Below are positions 1 through 9,125 of a stretch of DNA of 64,000 nucleotides, piece by piece (position 1 is the stretch's first letter; each line of letters starts with the position of its first letter). Source of the stretch: Candidatus Melainabacteria bacterium. Its GTDB lineage: Bacteria; Cyanobacteriota; Vampirovibrionia; Gastranaerophilales; Gastranaerophilaceae. A program made the position numbers and the translations under genes. A model generated the notes under the pieces. The model was given only the letters and a program-made list of their open reading frames with translations, had not been told where the DNA came from and searched no databases. The stretch lies in contig QHMH01000008.1 in the NCBI GenBank assembly GCA_003258795.1, forward strand, positions 62,001-126,000. The letters are read 5' to 3'.

Positions 1-361
1 CGTTAACAAAATCGCTAAAGTAGTTTAATGTAGAAGCAGAGATAGGAGTTTCTTTGCAGGAAGCGTAATCCCAACCGTAATTTCCATATTTTTTTCTAAG
101 CGCTGAATGTTCTTCATCACTAACTTTTCCTTCATAATTACCTTTATCATTTTTTGTATAGCCATGTTTTATAAACATAGCTTCCATATCTTTGTCAGCA
201 TTTTTTCTTAATATGCTGTCACAGGCAAGCATTGTTGCAGTCGCAACAAAAGGAATTGTTGTTTTTGTAATGTTATTTTTTTGTTGGGGATTAAGAGGGG
301 AAGATACTTTTCCAATTTTTGCTGTTTTGTAGTATAAACCTTGTATTGGTTGAATTTTCAT
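1..361 (-). CDS. hypothetical protein, 3' end outside window
   Basis: An open frame starts at ATG 361 and reads leftward to the window edge, giving 120 codons without a stop. The visible part begins MKIQPIQGLYYKTAKIGKV. Residues 38-50 (VATATMLACDSIL) form one short hydrophobic stretch, and a charged region with several Lys/Asp/Tyr follows. It shows no signal peptide and no motif I recognise. The short MKIQPIQ-type N-terminus resembles that of another unknown small protein at 17420, which suggests a lineage-specific family. Upstream of the ATG is GGAAATTTT, a weak ribosome binding site. Function is unknown and the C-terminus is missing. Confidence 0.6.
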   Translation of the reverse strand, partial: MKIQPIQGLYYKTAKIGKVSSPLNPQQKNNITKTTIPFVATATMLACDSILRKNADKDMEAMFIKHGYTKNDKGNYEGKVSDEEHSALRKKYGNYGWDYASCKETPISASTLNYFSDFVN

Positions 362-450
362 AAAATTTCCTCTATTTTTTACAGTTACATTAAATCTTGT
401 GAAACAAAAAATTTAACAAATTTTAGAAAAATATGAAAAAATATTTACAA

Positions 451-1038
451 TTAAAGTAAATCATAAGCCTTTTTGATTTCTTTAATATCTTGCCACATTA
501 ACCATTTAGGGCTACCTTTTTCACGGCTATCATTTCTTAAAAGATATGAAGGATGGAATATTGGCATAAATTTTACATTTTTAAATCCAAAATCATTACC
601 ATCAAACCATTTTCCTCTAATTTTAGTGATACTGTTAACCTCACCTAAAAAAGATTGAGCCGCAACTTTTCCACAGAGTAGTATAATTTTAGGGTTTAAT
701 ATTTTTATTTGTGCATCAAGATATTCTCTGCAAGCTGATTTCTCTTCTGGCAGTGGATTTCTATTTTCAGGCGGACGACATTTTATTGTATTGCAAATAT
801 AAATGTCTTTTTCCCTTGATAGTCCAACACAGTTAAAGATTTTATCCAAAAGTTGCCCCGCTTTTCCAACGAAAGGCTTACCCTTCATATCTTCCCAATA
901 TCCAGGGGCTTCGCCAATTAACATAATTTTATTGTTTGGCTTCCCATCAGAAAAAACGACATTATTTCGACTTTTAGCAAGCGAACACTTTTGACATTTT
1001 AGACATTTTTCTTTTATTTTTTCAAGTTCTTTTTCCAT
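451..1038 (-). CDS. uracil-DNA glycosylase, family 4 (Fe-S)
   Basis: 195 aa, the usual length for family-4 uracil-DNA glycosylases, which excise uracil from DNA in base-excision repair. The glycosylase motif GEAPG lies near residue 43, followed by GKPFVGKAGQLLD. The C-terminal active-site motif HPSYLLR is near residue 161. Cysteines at 12, 15 and 18, plus those in IKCRPPENR and SACREYL, fit the 4Fe-4S cluster ligands of this family. The gene stands alone between an unknown protein and the divergent symporter gene. No Shine-Dalgarno sequence precedes the ATG, and TAAAAT lies six bases upstream of it, so the transcript may be leaderless. The family call is firm. Confidence 0.93.
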   Translation of the reverse strand: MEKELEKIKEKCLKCQKCSLAKSRNNVVFSDGKPNNKIMLIGEAPGYWEDMKGKPFVGKAGQLLDKIFNCVGLSREKDIYICNTIKCRPPENRNPLPEEKSACREYLDAQIKILNPKIILLCGKVAAQSFLGEVNSITKIRGKWFDGNDFGFKNVKFMPIFHPSYLLRNDSREKGSPKWLMWQDIKEIKKAYDLL

Positions 1039-1123
1039 AATAGAATTTTACAATAAATTTTATAATTATAAACAATAATATAAAGATTATATCAAGACGT
1101 TTTAAATTCGGGTTTGTTTGTTT

Positions 1124-1129
1124 TATAAT
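1124..1129 (+). promoter_or_regulatory. putative -10 box of the symporter gene
   Basis: A consensus TATAAT lies 36 bp before the chosen start codon of the symporter gene. The -35 region 17 bp upstream (TTTAAA) is poor. Seen directly in sequence; promoter activity is inferred. Confidence 0.4.
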
Positions 1130-1164
1130 GACTCTATTGTAGAAGAAAATTGTTAAGGAATACT

Positions 1165-2478
1165 TTGAAAAATTCAAAACTTACTACCTCAATATTTATA
1201 GCACTTGTTTTGGGTGTCATTTTTGGTTGGCTTGCACCAGATTTGTCAAAAAAGTTTGCACCTTTAGCCACTGTATTTCTTAATATGATTAAAATGATTC
1301 TCGCACCTTTGTTGTTTTCAACTTTGGTTGTTGGTATTGCAGGTCATGGTAGCGTAAAAGATTTAGGAAAAATGGGGCTAAAAACTTTAATCTATTTTGA
1401 AGTTGTAACAACAATAGCTCTTTTTATAGGATTATTCGTAGCGAATGTATTCAAACCGGGAATGGGATTTAACGGAACAGCAAGCACACATTCTCTTTCA
1501 ATTGCATCAGAAATGGCTACTCAAACAGGACATCAAAGCCTTTCAACTATGTTTATTAACTTATTCCCAACAAGTGTTATTCAAGCAATGGCGGAAGGAA
1601 ATCTTTTGCAAATAGTTATTTTTGCGATATTCTTTGCAATTGCAATTACTTCAATTGGTGTTAAAGCAAAACCTGTATTAGAAGTCTTAAATTCTCTCTC
1701 AGAGATAATGTTTAAGTTTACTGAATATGTTATGTATTTTGCTCCAGTTGGTGTTTTCGGAGCAATAGCATCAACTGTTGGAGAAAATGGACTTGGTGTT
1801 TTATCAAGTTATGCAAAAGTACTTTTCTCTGTTTATTTAGCGTTAGTTTTATTCATAATTTGTGTAGTATATTGTGTTTGCAAAATTGTTGGTATTTCGT
1901 TTAGAGCTTTAATTGAAGTCTTAAAAGAACCTGCACTTTTAGCTTTTACTACATCTTGCTCAGAGGCAGCGTTGCCAAAGGCAATGGAATTGATGGAAAA
2001 ATTTGGAGTACCCAAAAATATTGTTGGCTTCGTAATGCCAACTGGTTATACATTTAACCTTGACGGAAGTACCTTGTATCTTTCTCTTGCAGCATTGTTT
2101 TCTGCTCAGATTGTAGGTATAAATCTTTCGTTCCCTGAACAATTGATGATAATGCTTGCTCTTATGGTTACAAGTAAAGGACTTGCAGCTGTTCCAAGAG
2201 TATCTTTGATCGTTCTTGCAGGAACACTTACAAGTTTCAATATTCCGCTTGTTGGTGTTGCAATTTTGTTAGGTATCGACCAAATTTTAGATATGGGTAG
2301 AACAACTGTTAATTTGATTGGAAATTGTGTCGCAACTGTATTTATTGCAAGATGGGAAAATACGTTTGATTATTCTAAAATGAGAGGTTTTGTTAGAGAA
2401 CACAAAATTATGAAATTGAAGAAAAGACGTGAAAAAATTGTTAACATAAAAGAAGCTGAACAAAAAGTTACTGCTTAG
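1165..2478 (+). CDS. dicarboxylate/amino acid:cation symporter (DAACS family)
   Basis: 437 aa inner-membrane secondary transporter of the glutamate/dicarboxylate:cation symporter family (GltP/GltT/DctA type), taking up Glu/Asp or C4-dicarboxylates with H+ or Na+. Family signatures are visible: a Ser-rich hairpin TTSCSEAALPKAME and the substrate loop GYTFNLDGSTLY, followed by the last hydrophobic segments. There are about eight membrane segments and a basic cytoplasmic tail. I chose TTG 1165, which has AAGGA six bases upstream, over TTG 1150, which has no ribosome binding site. Substrate cannot be told from sequence. Confidence 0.92.
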   Translation: MKNSKLTTSIFIALVLGVIFGWLAPDLSKKFAPLATVFLNMIKMILAPLLFSTLVVGIAGHGSVKDLGKMGLKTLIYFEVVTTIALFIGLFVANVFKPGMGFNGTASTHSLSIASEMATQTGHQSLSTMFINLFPTSVIQAMAEGNLLQIVIFAIFFAIAITSIGVKAKPVLEVLNSLSEIMFKFTEYVMYFAPVGVFGAIASTVGENGLGVLSSYAKVLFSVYLALVLFIICVVYCVCKIVGISFRALIEVLKEPALLAFTTSCSEAALPKAMELMEKFGVPKNIVGFVMPTGYTFNLDGSTLYLSLAALFSAQIVGINLSFPEQLMIMLALMVTSKGLAAVPRVSLIVLAGTLTSFNIPLVGVAILLGIDQILDMGRTTVNLIGNCVATVFIARWENTFDYSKMRGFVREHKIMKLKKRREKIVNIKEAEQKVTA

Positions 2479-2524
2479 TATATAATAATATTATCAGAAT
2501 AAATATTATCAGGTGGAGAATATA

Positions 2525-5332
2525 ATGGAACAACATGAAAAGATTAAGGATACATTAAATTTGCCAGAAACAACTTTGGCAATGAGAGCTAATGCAACAC
2601 AAAAGGAACTTGAAACTCAAAAAAAATGGGCAGAAATGAATTTATATGAAAAAATGCTCGAAGGAAAGGATAAATCGAACTCTTTTGTTTTACACGATGG
2701 ACCTCCATATTTAAGTTCTGAAAAAATCCACGTTGGAACAGCATTAAACAAAATTTTAAAAGATATTTTAATCAAATATAAATCTATGAACGGGTTTTAT
2801 GCTCCTTATGTTCCAGGTTACGATGGACACGGACTTCCAATTGAAAATGCAGTTGTAAAAAATATCAAGGGTGGCAGAGAAGCATTAACTCCACTTGAAT
2901 TAAGACAAAAATGTAGAGAATTTGCACATAAAAATCTTAAAGGACAAGAAAGTGAATTTAAAAGGTTAGGCGTGTTAGGAAATTGGGAAAACCCATATTT
3001 GACAATAAACCCTGAATTTGAAGCTGAACAAGTTAGAGTATTTTGGGATATGTACAAAAAAGGGTATATTGAAAAGGGCTTGAAGCCAGTATATTGGTGT
3101 GCTTCTTGTGAAACTGCACTTGCTGAAGCAGAAGTTGAGTATGCTGATCATACTTCAACTTCAATTTACGTTAAATTCAAATTTGATGATGATTCTGTTA
3201 ACAAGATATCTCAAATGGTAAATCTTCCATCTAAAGAAGTTTATTCTATAATATGGACAACTACTCCTTGGACAATTCCGTCTAATATGGCAATATGTTT
3301 GCACCCAAGGTTTGAATATAACTTTGTAAAAAAAGGTGATGCAATATATTTAATTGGTAAAGATTTGCTTGAAACTTTTCTAAAAGATGTTGAGTGGGAA
3401 AATGTTGAGGTAATTGGTTCTGTAAAAGGTGCAGATTTAGAAGGGCTTAAAACACAGCATCCTCTTTATGATAGAAAATCTCCAATTATTTTGGGAGAAC
3501 ATGTTACAACTGATGCTGGTACAGGTGCCGTTCACACAGCTCCTGGACACGGTCTTGAAGATTATGAAGTTGGTTGTAAATACAATTTGGAAGTATTCTC
3601 TCCACTTGACGGAAAGGGTGTTTGGACAGATATGGTTCCAGATTTGAAAGGTATTCCTTATTATAAAGGAAATGCCATTGTTATTGAAAATCTTGAAAAA
3701 TGTGGGGCATTGATTAAGAAAGCAGACATTCAACACTCTTATCCTCATTGTTGGAGATGTAAACATCCTGTTATTTATAGAGCAACTCCACAATGGTTTG
3801 TTAAGGTTGACAAATTTAGAAAAGAAACTTTGGAACAAATTAAAAACGTAAAATGGATACCTGCATCTGGCGAGGTTAGAATTTCGAATATGGTTGAAGG
3901 GCGTACAGACTGGTGTATTTCTCGTCAAAGAGCTTGGGGTGTTCCTATTCCAATTTTCTATTGTGAAGATTGTGGTGAAGTTATAATAGATGAAAATACA
4001 ATTTCAAAAATTGCAGAAACTTTTGAAAAGGAAAGTTCTGATGCATGGGTTAAATACAGTGCAGAAGAATTACTACCAAAAGGATATAAATGTCCTAAAT
4101 GTGGTAAAACTCATTTCAAAAAAGAAACAGACATTATGGATGTTTGGTTTGACTCTGGGGTTTCTTGGAGAGCTGTTGTAGAAAAACGTTCAAAAGAGCT
4201 TGGTCATACTCCAGTTGATATGTACCTTGAAGGTGCGGATCAATATAGAGGTTGGTTCCAATCATCACTTTTGACATCTGTTGCCACTCAAGGAATAGCA
4301 CCTTACAAGCAAGTTTTAACTCACGGTTTTGTTTTTGGTGAAGATGGAAGAAAAATGTCAAAATCTTTGGGTAATTATATTAGACCTGATGAAATTATAA
4401 AAAATTATGGTGCTGATATATTAAGACTGTGGGCAGCTTCAGTTGATTACAGAAATGATACAAAAATCGGAAACAATATCATTGCTCAATTGACTGAAAT
4501 CTTTAAAAAGACAAGAAATACTGCAAGATTTTTACTTGGTAATCTTTATGATTTCAACCCAGAAAATGATTATGTTTCTTACAAGGATTTGAAGCCTCTT
4601 GATAAGTTTGCATTACACAAACTCAATAGATTGACAGAACAGGTAACAGAAGCTTTTGAAAATTACGAATTTTATAAATATTTCCAATATCTTCAAAACT
4701 TTGCAGCTGTTGATTTGAGTGCATTTTATCTTGATATTGTAAAAGATAGATTGTATACAGCCGGTAAAAAATCTTTATCAAGAAGAGCTTGTCAAACAGT
4801 CTTGTTTGAAGTTCTACAAAATTTAGTAAGAATATTAGCTCCAGTTATGCCACACCAAGCTGAAGATATTTGGTCAAATGTTTTGGATTGTCAAAAAGAC
4901 GGAATTGAAAGTATATTGCTTGCAAAATGGCCTCTTGTAAACCCTGTTTGGGAAAACTTTGAACTTGAGAAAGATTTTGCTCAAGTATTAAAGACAAGAG
5001 AGGTTGTAACAAAAGCAATTGAACCTTTACGTGCTGATAAAAAAGTGGGTAGTTCTCTTGAAGTTGCAGTATATATCGAGGCAGAGGGTGAAAAACTCGA
5101 GATATTGAAAGCGAACGAAAGTGAATTATACAATATATTTATAACATCGCAAGCATATCTAACATCTGAAAAGCCTGAAAATGTATTAAATGAACTTTCA
5201 GAAGATGATATAACTGTTAGAGTTTGTAAAGCTGAAGGCGAAAAGTGCGAAAGATGCTGGAAATACAGAACTCTTGGAGAACATGAAGGTTATGAGACAA
5301 TCTGCTCAGATTGTTACGAAGCAATCAAATAG
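2525..5332 (+). CDS. ileS: isoleucine--tRNA ligase
   Basis: 935 aa class I aminoacyl-tRNA synthetase that charges tRNA-Ile. The order is Rossmann N-terminus with the HIGH-equivalent HVGT near residue 69, the CP1 editing domain (GTGAVHTAPGHG), KMSKS near residue 610, an anticodon-binding helical domain and a C-terminal zinc ribbon (CERCWKYR ... CSDC). ATG 2525 has GGTGGAG at good spacing; an in-frame GTG at 2513 is part of that ribosome binding site. The HIGH element departs from the usual PYANGDIHIGH form, with a one-residue longer loop (LSSEK) and Thr in the last position. It follows the symporter gene by 46 bp and may be cotranscribed. Confidence 0.97.
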   Translation: MEQHEKIKDTLNLPETTLAMRANATQKELETQKKWAEMNLYEKMLEGKDKSNSFVLHDGPPYLSSEKIHVGTALNKILKDILIKYKSMNGFYAPYVPGYDGHGLPIENAVVKNIKGGREALTPLELRQKCREFAHKNLKGQESEFKRLGVLGNWENPYLTINPEFEAEQVRVFWDMYKKGYIEKGLKPVYWCASCETALAEAEVEYADHTSTSIYVKFKFDDDSVNKISQMVNLPSKEVYSIIWTTTPWTIPSNMAICLHPRFEYNFVKKGDAIYLIGKDLLETFLKDVEWENVEVIGSVKGADLEGLKTQHPLYDRKSPIILGEHVTTDAGTGAVHTAPGHGLEDYEVGCKYNLEVFSPLDGKGVWTDMVPDLKGIPYYKGNAIVIENLEKCGALIKKADIQHSYPHCWRCKHPVIYRATPQWFVKVDKFRKETLEQIKNVKWIPASGEVRISNMVEGRTDWCISRQRAWGVPIPIFYCEDCGEVIIDENTISKIAETFEKESSDAWVKYSAEELLPKGYKCPKCGKTHFKKETDIMDVWFDSGVSWRAVVEKRSKELGHTPVDMYLEGADQYRGWFQSSLLTSVATQGIAPYKQVLTHGFVFGEDGRKMSKSLGNYIRPDEIIKNYGADILRLWAASVDYRNDTKIGNNIIAQLTEIFKKTRNTARFLLGNLYDFNPENDYVSYKDLKPLDKFALHKLNRLTEQVTEAFENYEFYKYFQYLQNFAAVDLSAFYLDIVKDRLYTAGKKSLSRRACQTVLFEVLQNLVRILAPVMPHQAEDIWSNVLDCQKDGIESILLAKWPLVNPVWENFELEKDFAQVLKTREVVTKAIEPLRADKKVGSSLEVAVYIEAEGEKLEILKANESELYNIFITSQAYLTSEKPENVLNELSEDDITVRVCKAEGEKCERCWKYRTLGEHEGYETICSDCYEAIK

Positions 5333-5337
5333 CGACA

Positions 5338-5357
5338 TAATAAAGGTATCTTTATTA
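5338..5357. terminator. inverted repeat between ileS and trmL
   Basis: A perfect 8-4-8 inverted repeat (TAATAAAG, loop GTAT, CTTTATTA) sits between the convergent ileS and trmL genes and overlaps the trmL stop. It lacks a strong T-tract, so a bidirectional terminator role is inferred from position. Confidence 0.4.
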
Positions 5358-5801
5358 GACGAAAGATGTTTGTCGAATTGCTTCATACAAAACAATTGAA
5401 ACAGAGTTAGATAGATTTAAACTTCTTTGCCCTTCAATCATTGGTATTGTGAGGGCAAAGTCATTATGTAACAAATCTTCTGGCAAACCTCTTGTTTCTG
5501 GTCCAAAGACGAGAAAATCATTTTCTGTGAATTTAGCATCGTAGATTGTTTTAGAAACTTTAGTTGTCAAATAGAAAAATCTCCTGCCTTCTTTTTTTAA
5601 TTCATCAAGAGAGTTTACTTTTGTAATATTAACACTGTTCCAATAATCTAAACCAGCTCTTTTTGTGTATTTGTCGGATAAAGAAAACCCGAGTTTTCCA
5701 ACTAAATACAAGTTTGCACCAGTACAAGCACATAGCCTTGCGATGTTACCTGTATTTTGAGGAATTTCGGGTTCATATAATACAACGTTAAATTTTTTCA
5801 T
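5355..5801 (-). CDS. trmL: tRNA (cytidine/uridine-34-2'-O)-methyltransferase
   Basis: 148 aa SPOUT-class methyltransferase that 2'-O-methylates the wobble base of certain tRNA-Leu isoacceptors using S-adenosylmethionine. Diagnostic features are the N-terminal VLYEPEIPQNTGNIARLCA, the central FGPETRGLP and the C-terminal knot IPMIEGQRSLNLSNSVSI. Length matches YibK/TrmL. The start codon overlaps the stop of the upstream pgsA-like gene by one base (TAATG), so the two are translationally coupled at the end of a seven-gene leftward operon. Confidence 0.93.
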   Translation of the reverse strand: MKKFNVVLYEPEIPQNTGNIARLCACTGANLYLVGKLGFSLSDKYTKRAGLDYWNSVNITKVNSLDELKKEGRRFFYLTTKVSKTIYDAKFTENDFLVFGPETRGLPEDLLHNDFALTIPMIEGQRSLNLSNSVSIVLYEAIRQTSFV

Positions 5802-6406
5802 TATTTTTCTTCTTTTACAAAAAATTGCTTGCTTTCAAATATAACAGGCAAACCTCTTAAAACACAAAGCATAATTGCAATCCAAGCACAAATTTGAGCA
5901 ATAAATTCGATTTGCAATGCAGTGTTATAATGTAGCATTTCTATATGAGCAATAACGATAAAGAAGAATGCAACGGCCTTTGCTACTGCATACAAAATTC
6001 TTATAAATTTCGAACAGCAAATGAATTGACCAACTTTATCTTTTTGCATACTACAATCGCCAAAAGCTGTACAACCTTTTTCTTCCATTGCAACGCTTCT
6101 CAAACTATCTACAACGATTGTTCTTGTAAGAGCTATCAAAGGAAATGTAACTGGTAACCAACCAAGAACAGCAAAAACAATCCAGTAAGTGTTTTCTGCA
6201 ATTCTATCTCCCATGATATCTAACACAGCACCAAGTTTTGAACTTTCATTAAATTTTCTTGCAACCCAACCATCAACTCCGTCAAGAGAAAATGCAAATA
6301 CAATCATAAGTAAAGCTGAAATGTACGCTCCGTCTGAGCCGTCAAAAATAAATATAACTGAAATAAAGACTACTAAAATTCTTAAAATTGATATTAAGTT
6401 TGCCAT
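5801..6406 (-). CDS. pgsA: CDP-alcohol phosphatidyltransferase (probable phosphatidylglycerophosphate synthase)
   Basis: 201 aa integral membrane enzyme with the complete CDP-alcohol phosphotransferase signature. It begins at DGVDG with AR three residues later, and G, D and D follow at family spacing (AVLDIMGD). The family transfers a phosphatidyl group from CDP-diacylglycerol to an alcohol. The short length and housekeeping setting favour glycerol-3-phosphate as acceptor (anionic phospholipid synthesis), which is inference. About five or six hydrophobic helices are visible. It is followed by trmL with a one-base overlap and preceded by the Gfo/Idh/MocA gene at 13 bp. Confidence 0.85.
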   Translation of the reverse strand: MANLISILRILVVFISVIFIFDGSDGAYISALLMIVFAFSLDGVDGWVARKFNESSKLGAVLDIMGDRIAENTYWIVFAVLGWLPVTFPLIALTRTIVVDSLRSVAMEEKGCTAFGDCSMQKDKVGQFICCSKFIRILYAVAKAVAFFFIVIAHIEMLHYNTALQIEFIAQICAWIAIMLCVLRGLPVIFESKQFFVKEEK

Positions 6407-6419
6407 TTATATAACCTTT

Positions 6420-7418
6420 CTATTTTTTTAATCTTGAAAGTGCAAAGTCAACTTTATCAAGTTGTTTAACCTTGTCACCCAACATAATTTTTTCTGCTTC
6501 TTCTAAAATGCTTACAACAACATATCCGTTTTCTCCGTCAGAACGAGCTTTTTTGCCAGTTTGACAGCAGCTGATAAAATGTTGACATTCAAGTTTCAAT
6601 GGTTCTATTTCCAAATAATCTAAAGCGATATTTTTTGGAGAATTAGGTGCAAAGTTATCATAAATTTTCAATTTGTCAACAGGAACAGTATCGTCTAAGA
6701 TAGCAGTAGCTTTTGTTCCTCTAACAAGCAAAGTAACATTTTTCTTTGGAGTAATCCAACTATCAGAAATTACCCCAATAGTTCCACCTTCAAACTCTAT
6801 ACTGATATGAGTTATGTCCATAATATTATTACGTTCAGAAGAACATCCCATTGCACCTATTACTCTAACAGGTTCTTTTCCTGTAACATAACTAATCATT
6901 GATACGTCGTGAGGAGCTAAATCCCACATAACACTTCTATCATTTTTGAAATAATTTACATTTAATCTATCACTTTGTGCATAAACGATATCGCCCAAAG
7001 CACCCTCTTCGATCATCATTTTTAAACGGTTAACTGCAGGATGGTACAAAAGAAGGTGTCCAACCATCAAAATTAGACCTTTTTCTTCTGCTAAATCCAT
7101 TAAATCTTTTGCTTCTTGTGCAACAGTTGATATAGGTTTTTCGACATAAACATTCTTTCCGGCCATCAACATTGCCTTTACGGTTTTGTAGTGAGTGTGA
7201 CTTGGAGTAACAACAGCAACACCAGTAATTTCAGGGTCGTTTATTATGTCATTATAATCTTTTGTTGTTCTAACTCCAGAATAAGTTTCTTCAACTTTTT
7301 TCAAATTTTCTTCATCAATATCACAAACAATGCTTAATGCATTTAAATTATAGAAATTGCGAACGATATTTCTTCCCCAAAGACCGCATCCTATTACGGC
7401 TATTTTTTGTTCCTTCAT
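6420..7418 (-). CDS. Gfo/Idh/MocA family NAD(P)-dependent oxidoreductase
   Basis: 332 aa. The N-terminal Rossmann motif VIGCGLWGRNIVRNF binds NAD(P), and the EKPIS motif near residue 95 carries the family's conserved Lys. The C-terminal alpha/beta domain continues to about residue 320. This family oxidises or reduces sugars, inositols and nucleotide sugars. Enzymes of this size with a YVEKP motif often act on UDP-GlcNAc-derived sugars, but the substrate here is not deducible. It lies 10 bp after panC inside the pxpA-yvcK-panBC-pgsA-trmL operon. The ribosome binding site is AGAGGT before ATG 7418. Confidence 0.85.
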   Translation of the reverse strand: MKEQKIAVIGCGLWGRNIVRNFYNLNALSIVCDIDEENLKKVEETYSGVRTTKDYNDIINDPEITGVAVVTPSHTHYKTVKAMLMAGKNVYVEKPISTVAQEAKDLMDLAEEKGLILMVGHLLLYHPAVNRLKMMIEEGALGDIVYAQSDRLNVNYFKNDRSVMWDLAPHDVSMISYVTGKEPVRVIGAMGCSSERNNIMDITHISIEFEGGTIGVISDSWITPKKNVTLLVRGTKATAILDDTVPVDKLKIYDNFAPNSPKNIALDYLEIEPLKLECQHFISCCQTGKKARSDGENGYVVVSILEEAEKIMLGDKVKQLDKVDFALSRLKK

Positions 7419-7428
7419 TTATTACCTC

Positions 7429-8289
7429 TTACTTTTCACCTAAAATACAATTATCTATTAGTCTTACACCCTCTGTTCTTAAAGCAATTAAAACGAGAGT
7501 ATCATTATCAGCTTTTGCTTTTTCATCTAAATTTTCTTTATCTACAAACTCGAGATATTCAAGCTCGTGAGCATCTGTTAAGAAAGAGAATGCTGTTTCT
7601 TTCAAAACTTCTGTATCAACTATACCTTTATTATAGCACTGTTTAATATTATTGAGAATTTTGCTCAAAACCAATGCGTTTTCCAATCCTTTTTCAGATA
7701 AATATTTGTTTCTTGAACTTAAAGCAAGTCCAGATTTTTCTCTTACGATTGGACAAACTGAAATTTCAACAGGTACATTTAAATCCTTAACCATTTTTTT
7801 TATGATGATTGCTTGTTGAGCATCTTTTTGACCAAAAAATGCAAAGTCTGGTTGAACTATATTAAACAATTTTAAAACAACTGTGCAAACCCCGTCAAAA
7901 TGACCTACTCTTGATTTTCCGCAAAGCTTATTTGTATAGAAAAATGGAGGAACAACATAAGTCAAAAAATCATTTGTCATTTGTCCAATATTTCCATACA
8001 TTTCTTGTGGGCTTGGAGAAAATACAATATCAACCCCATTTTCTTCGCATAATTTTACATCTTCATTTAGAGTTCGAGGATATTTTTCTAAATCTTCTCC
8101 CGCACAAAATTGTGTAGGGTTTACAAAATCTGAAACAACAGTCTTATCACATTTTTCTACACATTTTTTGATAAGGCTTAAATGTCCATTGTGTAGAGCT
8201 CCCATTGTTGGCACAAGTCCAACAGTTAATCCTTGTTTTTTCCATTCACTAACTTTTTTTCTTACTTCCTTAATTTCAGTTAATAACAT
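7429..8289 (-). CDS. panC: pantothenate synthetase
   Basis: 286 aa ATP-dependent ligase joining pantoate and beta-alanine to form pantothenate, the coenzyme A precursor. Hallmarks are VPTMGALHNGHL (HIGH-like ATP site near residue 30), FVNPTQF for pantoate binding, the FGQKDAQQ motif and SGLALSSRN near residue 187, equivalent to KMSKS. Full family length. It lies 2 bp downstream of panB, the previous step of the same pathway. panD and panE are not in the window. Confidence 0.97.
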   Translation of the reverse strand: MLLTEIKEVRKKVSEWKKQGLTVGLVPTMGALHNGHLSLIKKCVEKCDKTVVSDFVNPTQFCAGEDLEKYPRTLNEDVKLCEENGVDIVFSPSPQEMYGNIGQMTNDFLTYVVPPFFYTNKLCGKSRVGHFDGVCTVVLKLFNIVQPDFAFFGQKDAQQAIIIKKMVKDLNVPVEISVCPIVREKSGLALSSRNKYLSEKGLENALVLSKILNNIKQCYNKGIVDTEVLKETAFSFLTDAHELEYLEFVDKENLDEKAKADNDTLVLIALRTEGVRLIDNCILGEK

Positions 8290-8291
8290 TT

Positions 8292-9125
8292 TTAATACAC
8301 CAATTTCTTTGCATCTTCTTCTTTTAAATTAAAACTTTCTTCTTTTGCAGGGAATTTTTCAGATTTAACATCTTTTATGTAATCGGTTGCACAATTTTTA
8401 ATTAAAAGACTTAAATCCCCATATTTTCTAACGAATTTTGGAGATAAATCAGAATATTTTCCGAAGATATCGTCAGATACCAAAATTTGTCCAGAACAAT
8501 ATTTTCCTGCCCCAATTCCGATTGTTGGAACATTGATAGTTTCAGTAATAAATTTAGCACTTTCTTCTGGAACCATTTCCAATACTATTGCAAAAGCGCC
8601 TGCATTTTGTAATTGTTTTGCTTGTTTAAGAAGTTTCATAGTTGCATCATAAGATTTTCCTTGAACTTTGTAACCTCCAATTGTATTAAGCGATTGAGGA
8701 GTAAAACCTATATGTCCCATAACAGGAACCCCAGATTCAGTGCATCTTTTTATTACAGATAAAATATGGTCAGTAGCACCTTCTATTTTTACAGCACCAG
8801 CACCAGATTTTATTAAATCTCCAGCATTTCTAACTGCCTCTGCCAAGTCACAATGATAACTCATAAAAGGCATATCTGCAACGATAAGTGTTCTTTTTGC
8901 GCCTCTGGCAACAGCCCCTGTGAATATTTTCATTTCATTCATTGAGATTGCACAAGTACTTTCATATCCTAAAATTACCATTGCGAGTGAATCTCCAACC
9001 AAAATGAAATCTATTCCGCTTTCATCAAGATATTTTGCTGTTGAGTAATCATAGGCTGTTAACGATGCGATTTTCTCATTTTTTTCTTTCATTTCTTGAA
9101 GAGTTTTCACTGTAACTTTTTTCAT
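8292..9125 (-). CDS. panB: 3-methyl-2-oxobutanoate hydroxymethyltransferase
   Basis: 277 aa TIM-barrel enzyme that transfers a hydroxymethyl group from methylene-tetrahydrofolate to alpha-ketoisovalerate, giving ketopantoate. The N-terminal SLTAYDYSTAKYLDESG and FILVGDSLAMVILGY carry the metal-binding Asp, ADMPFMSY and VMGHIGFTPQS follow, and the catalytic Glu region is IVLEMVPEE. It overlaps the yvcK stop at 9125 by one base and precedes panC by 2 bp, so coupled translation in a pantothenate sub-operon is likely. Confidence 0.97.
   Translation of the reverse strand: MKKVTVKTLQEMKEKNEKIASLTAYDYSTAKYLDESGIDFILVGDSLAMVILGYESTCAISMNEMKIFTGAVARGAKRTLIVADMPFMSYHCDLAEAVRNAGDLIKSGAGAVKIEGATDHILSVIKRCTESGVPVMGHIGFTPQSLNTIGGYKVQGKSYDATMKLLKQAKQLQNAGAFAIVLEMVPEESAKFITETINVPTIGIGAGKYCSGQILVSDDIFGKYSDLSPKFVRKYGDLSLLIKNCATDYIKDVKSEKFPAKEESFNLKEEDAKKLVY

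Noticed and set aside
3437..3928. 163-aa frame antisense to ileS
   Set aside because: Lies wholly within ileS; no signals; a shadow of the codon pattern.
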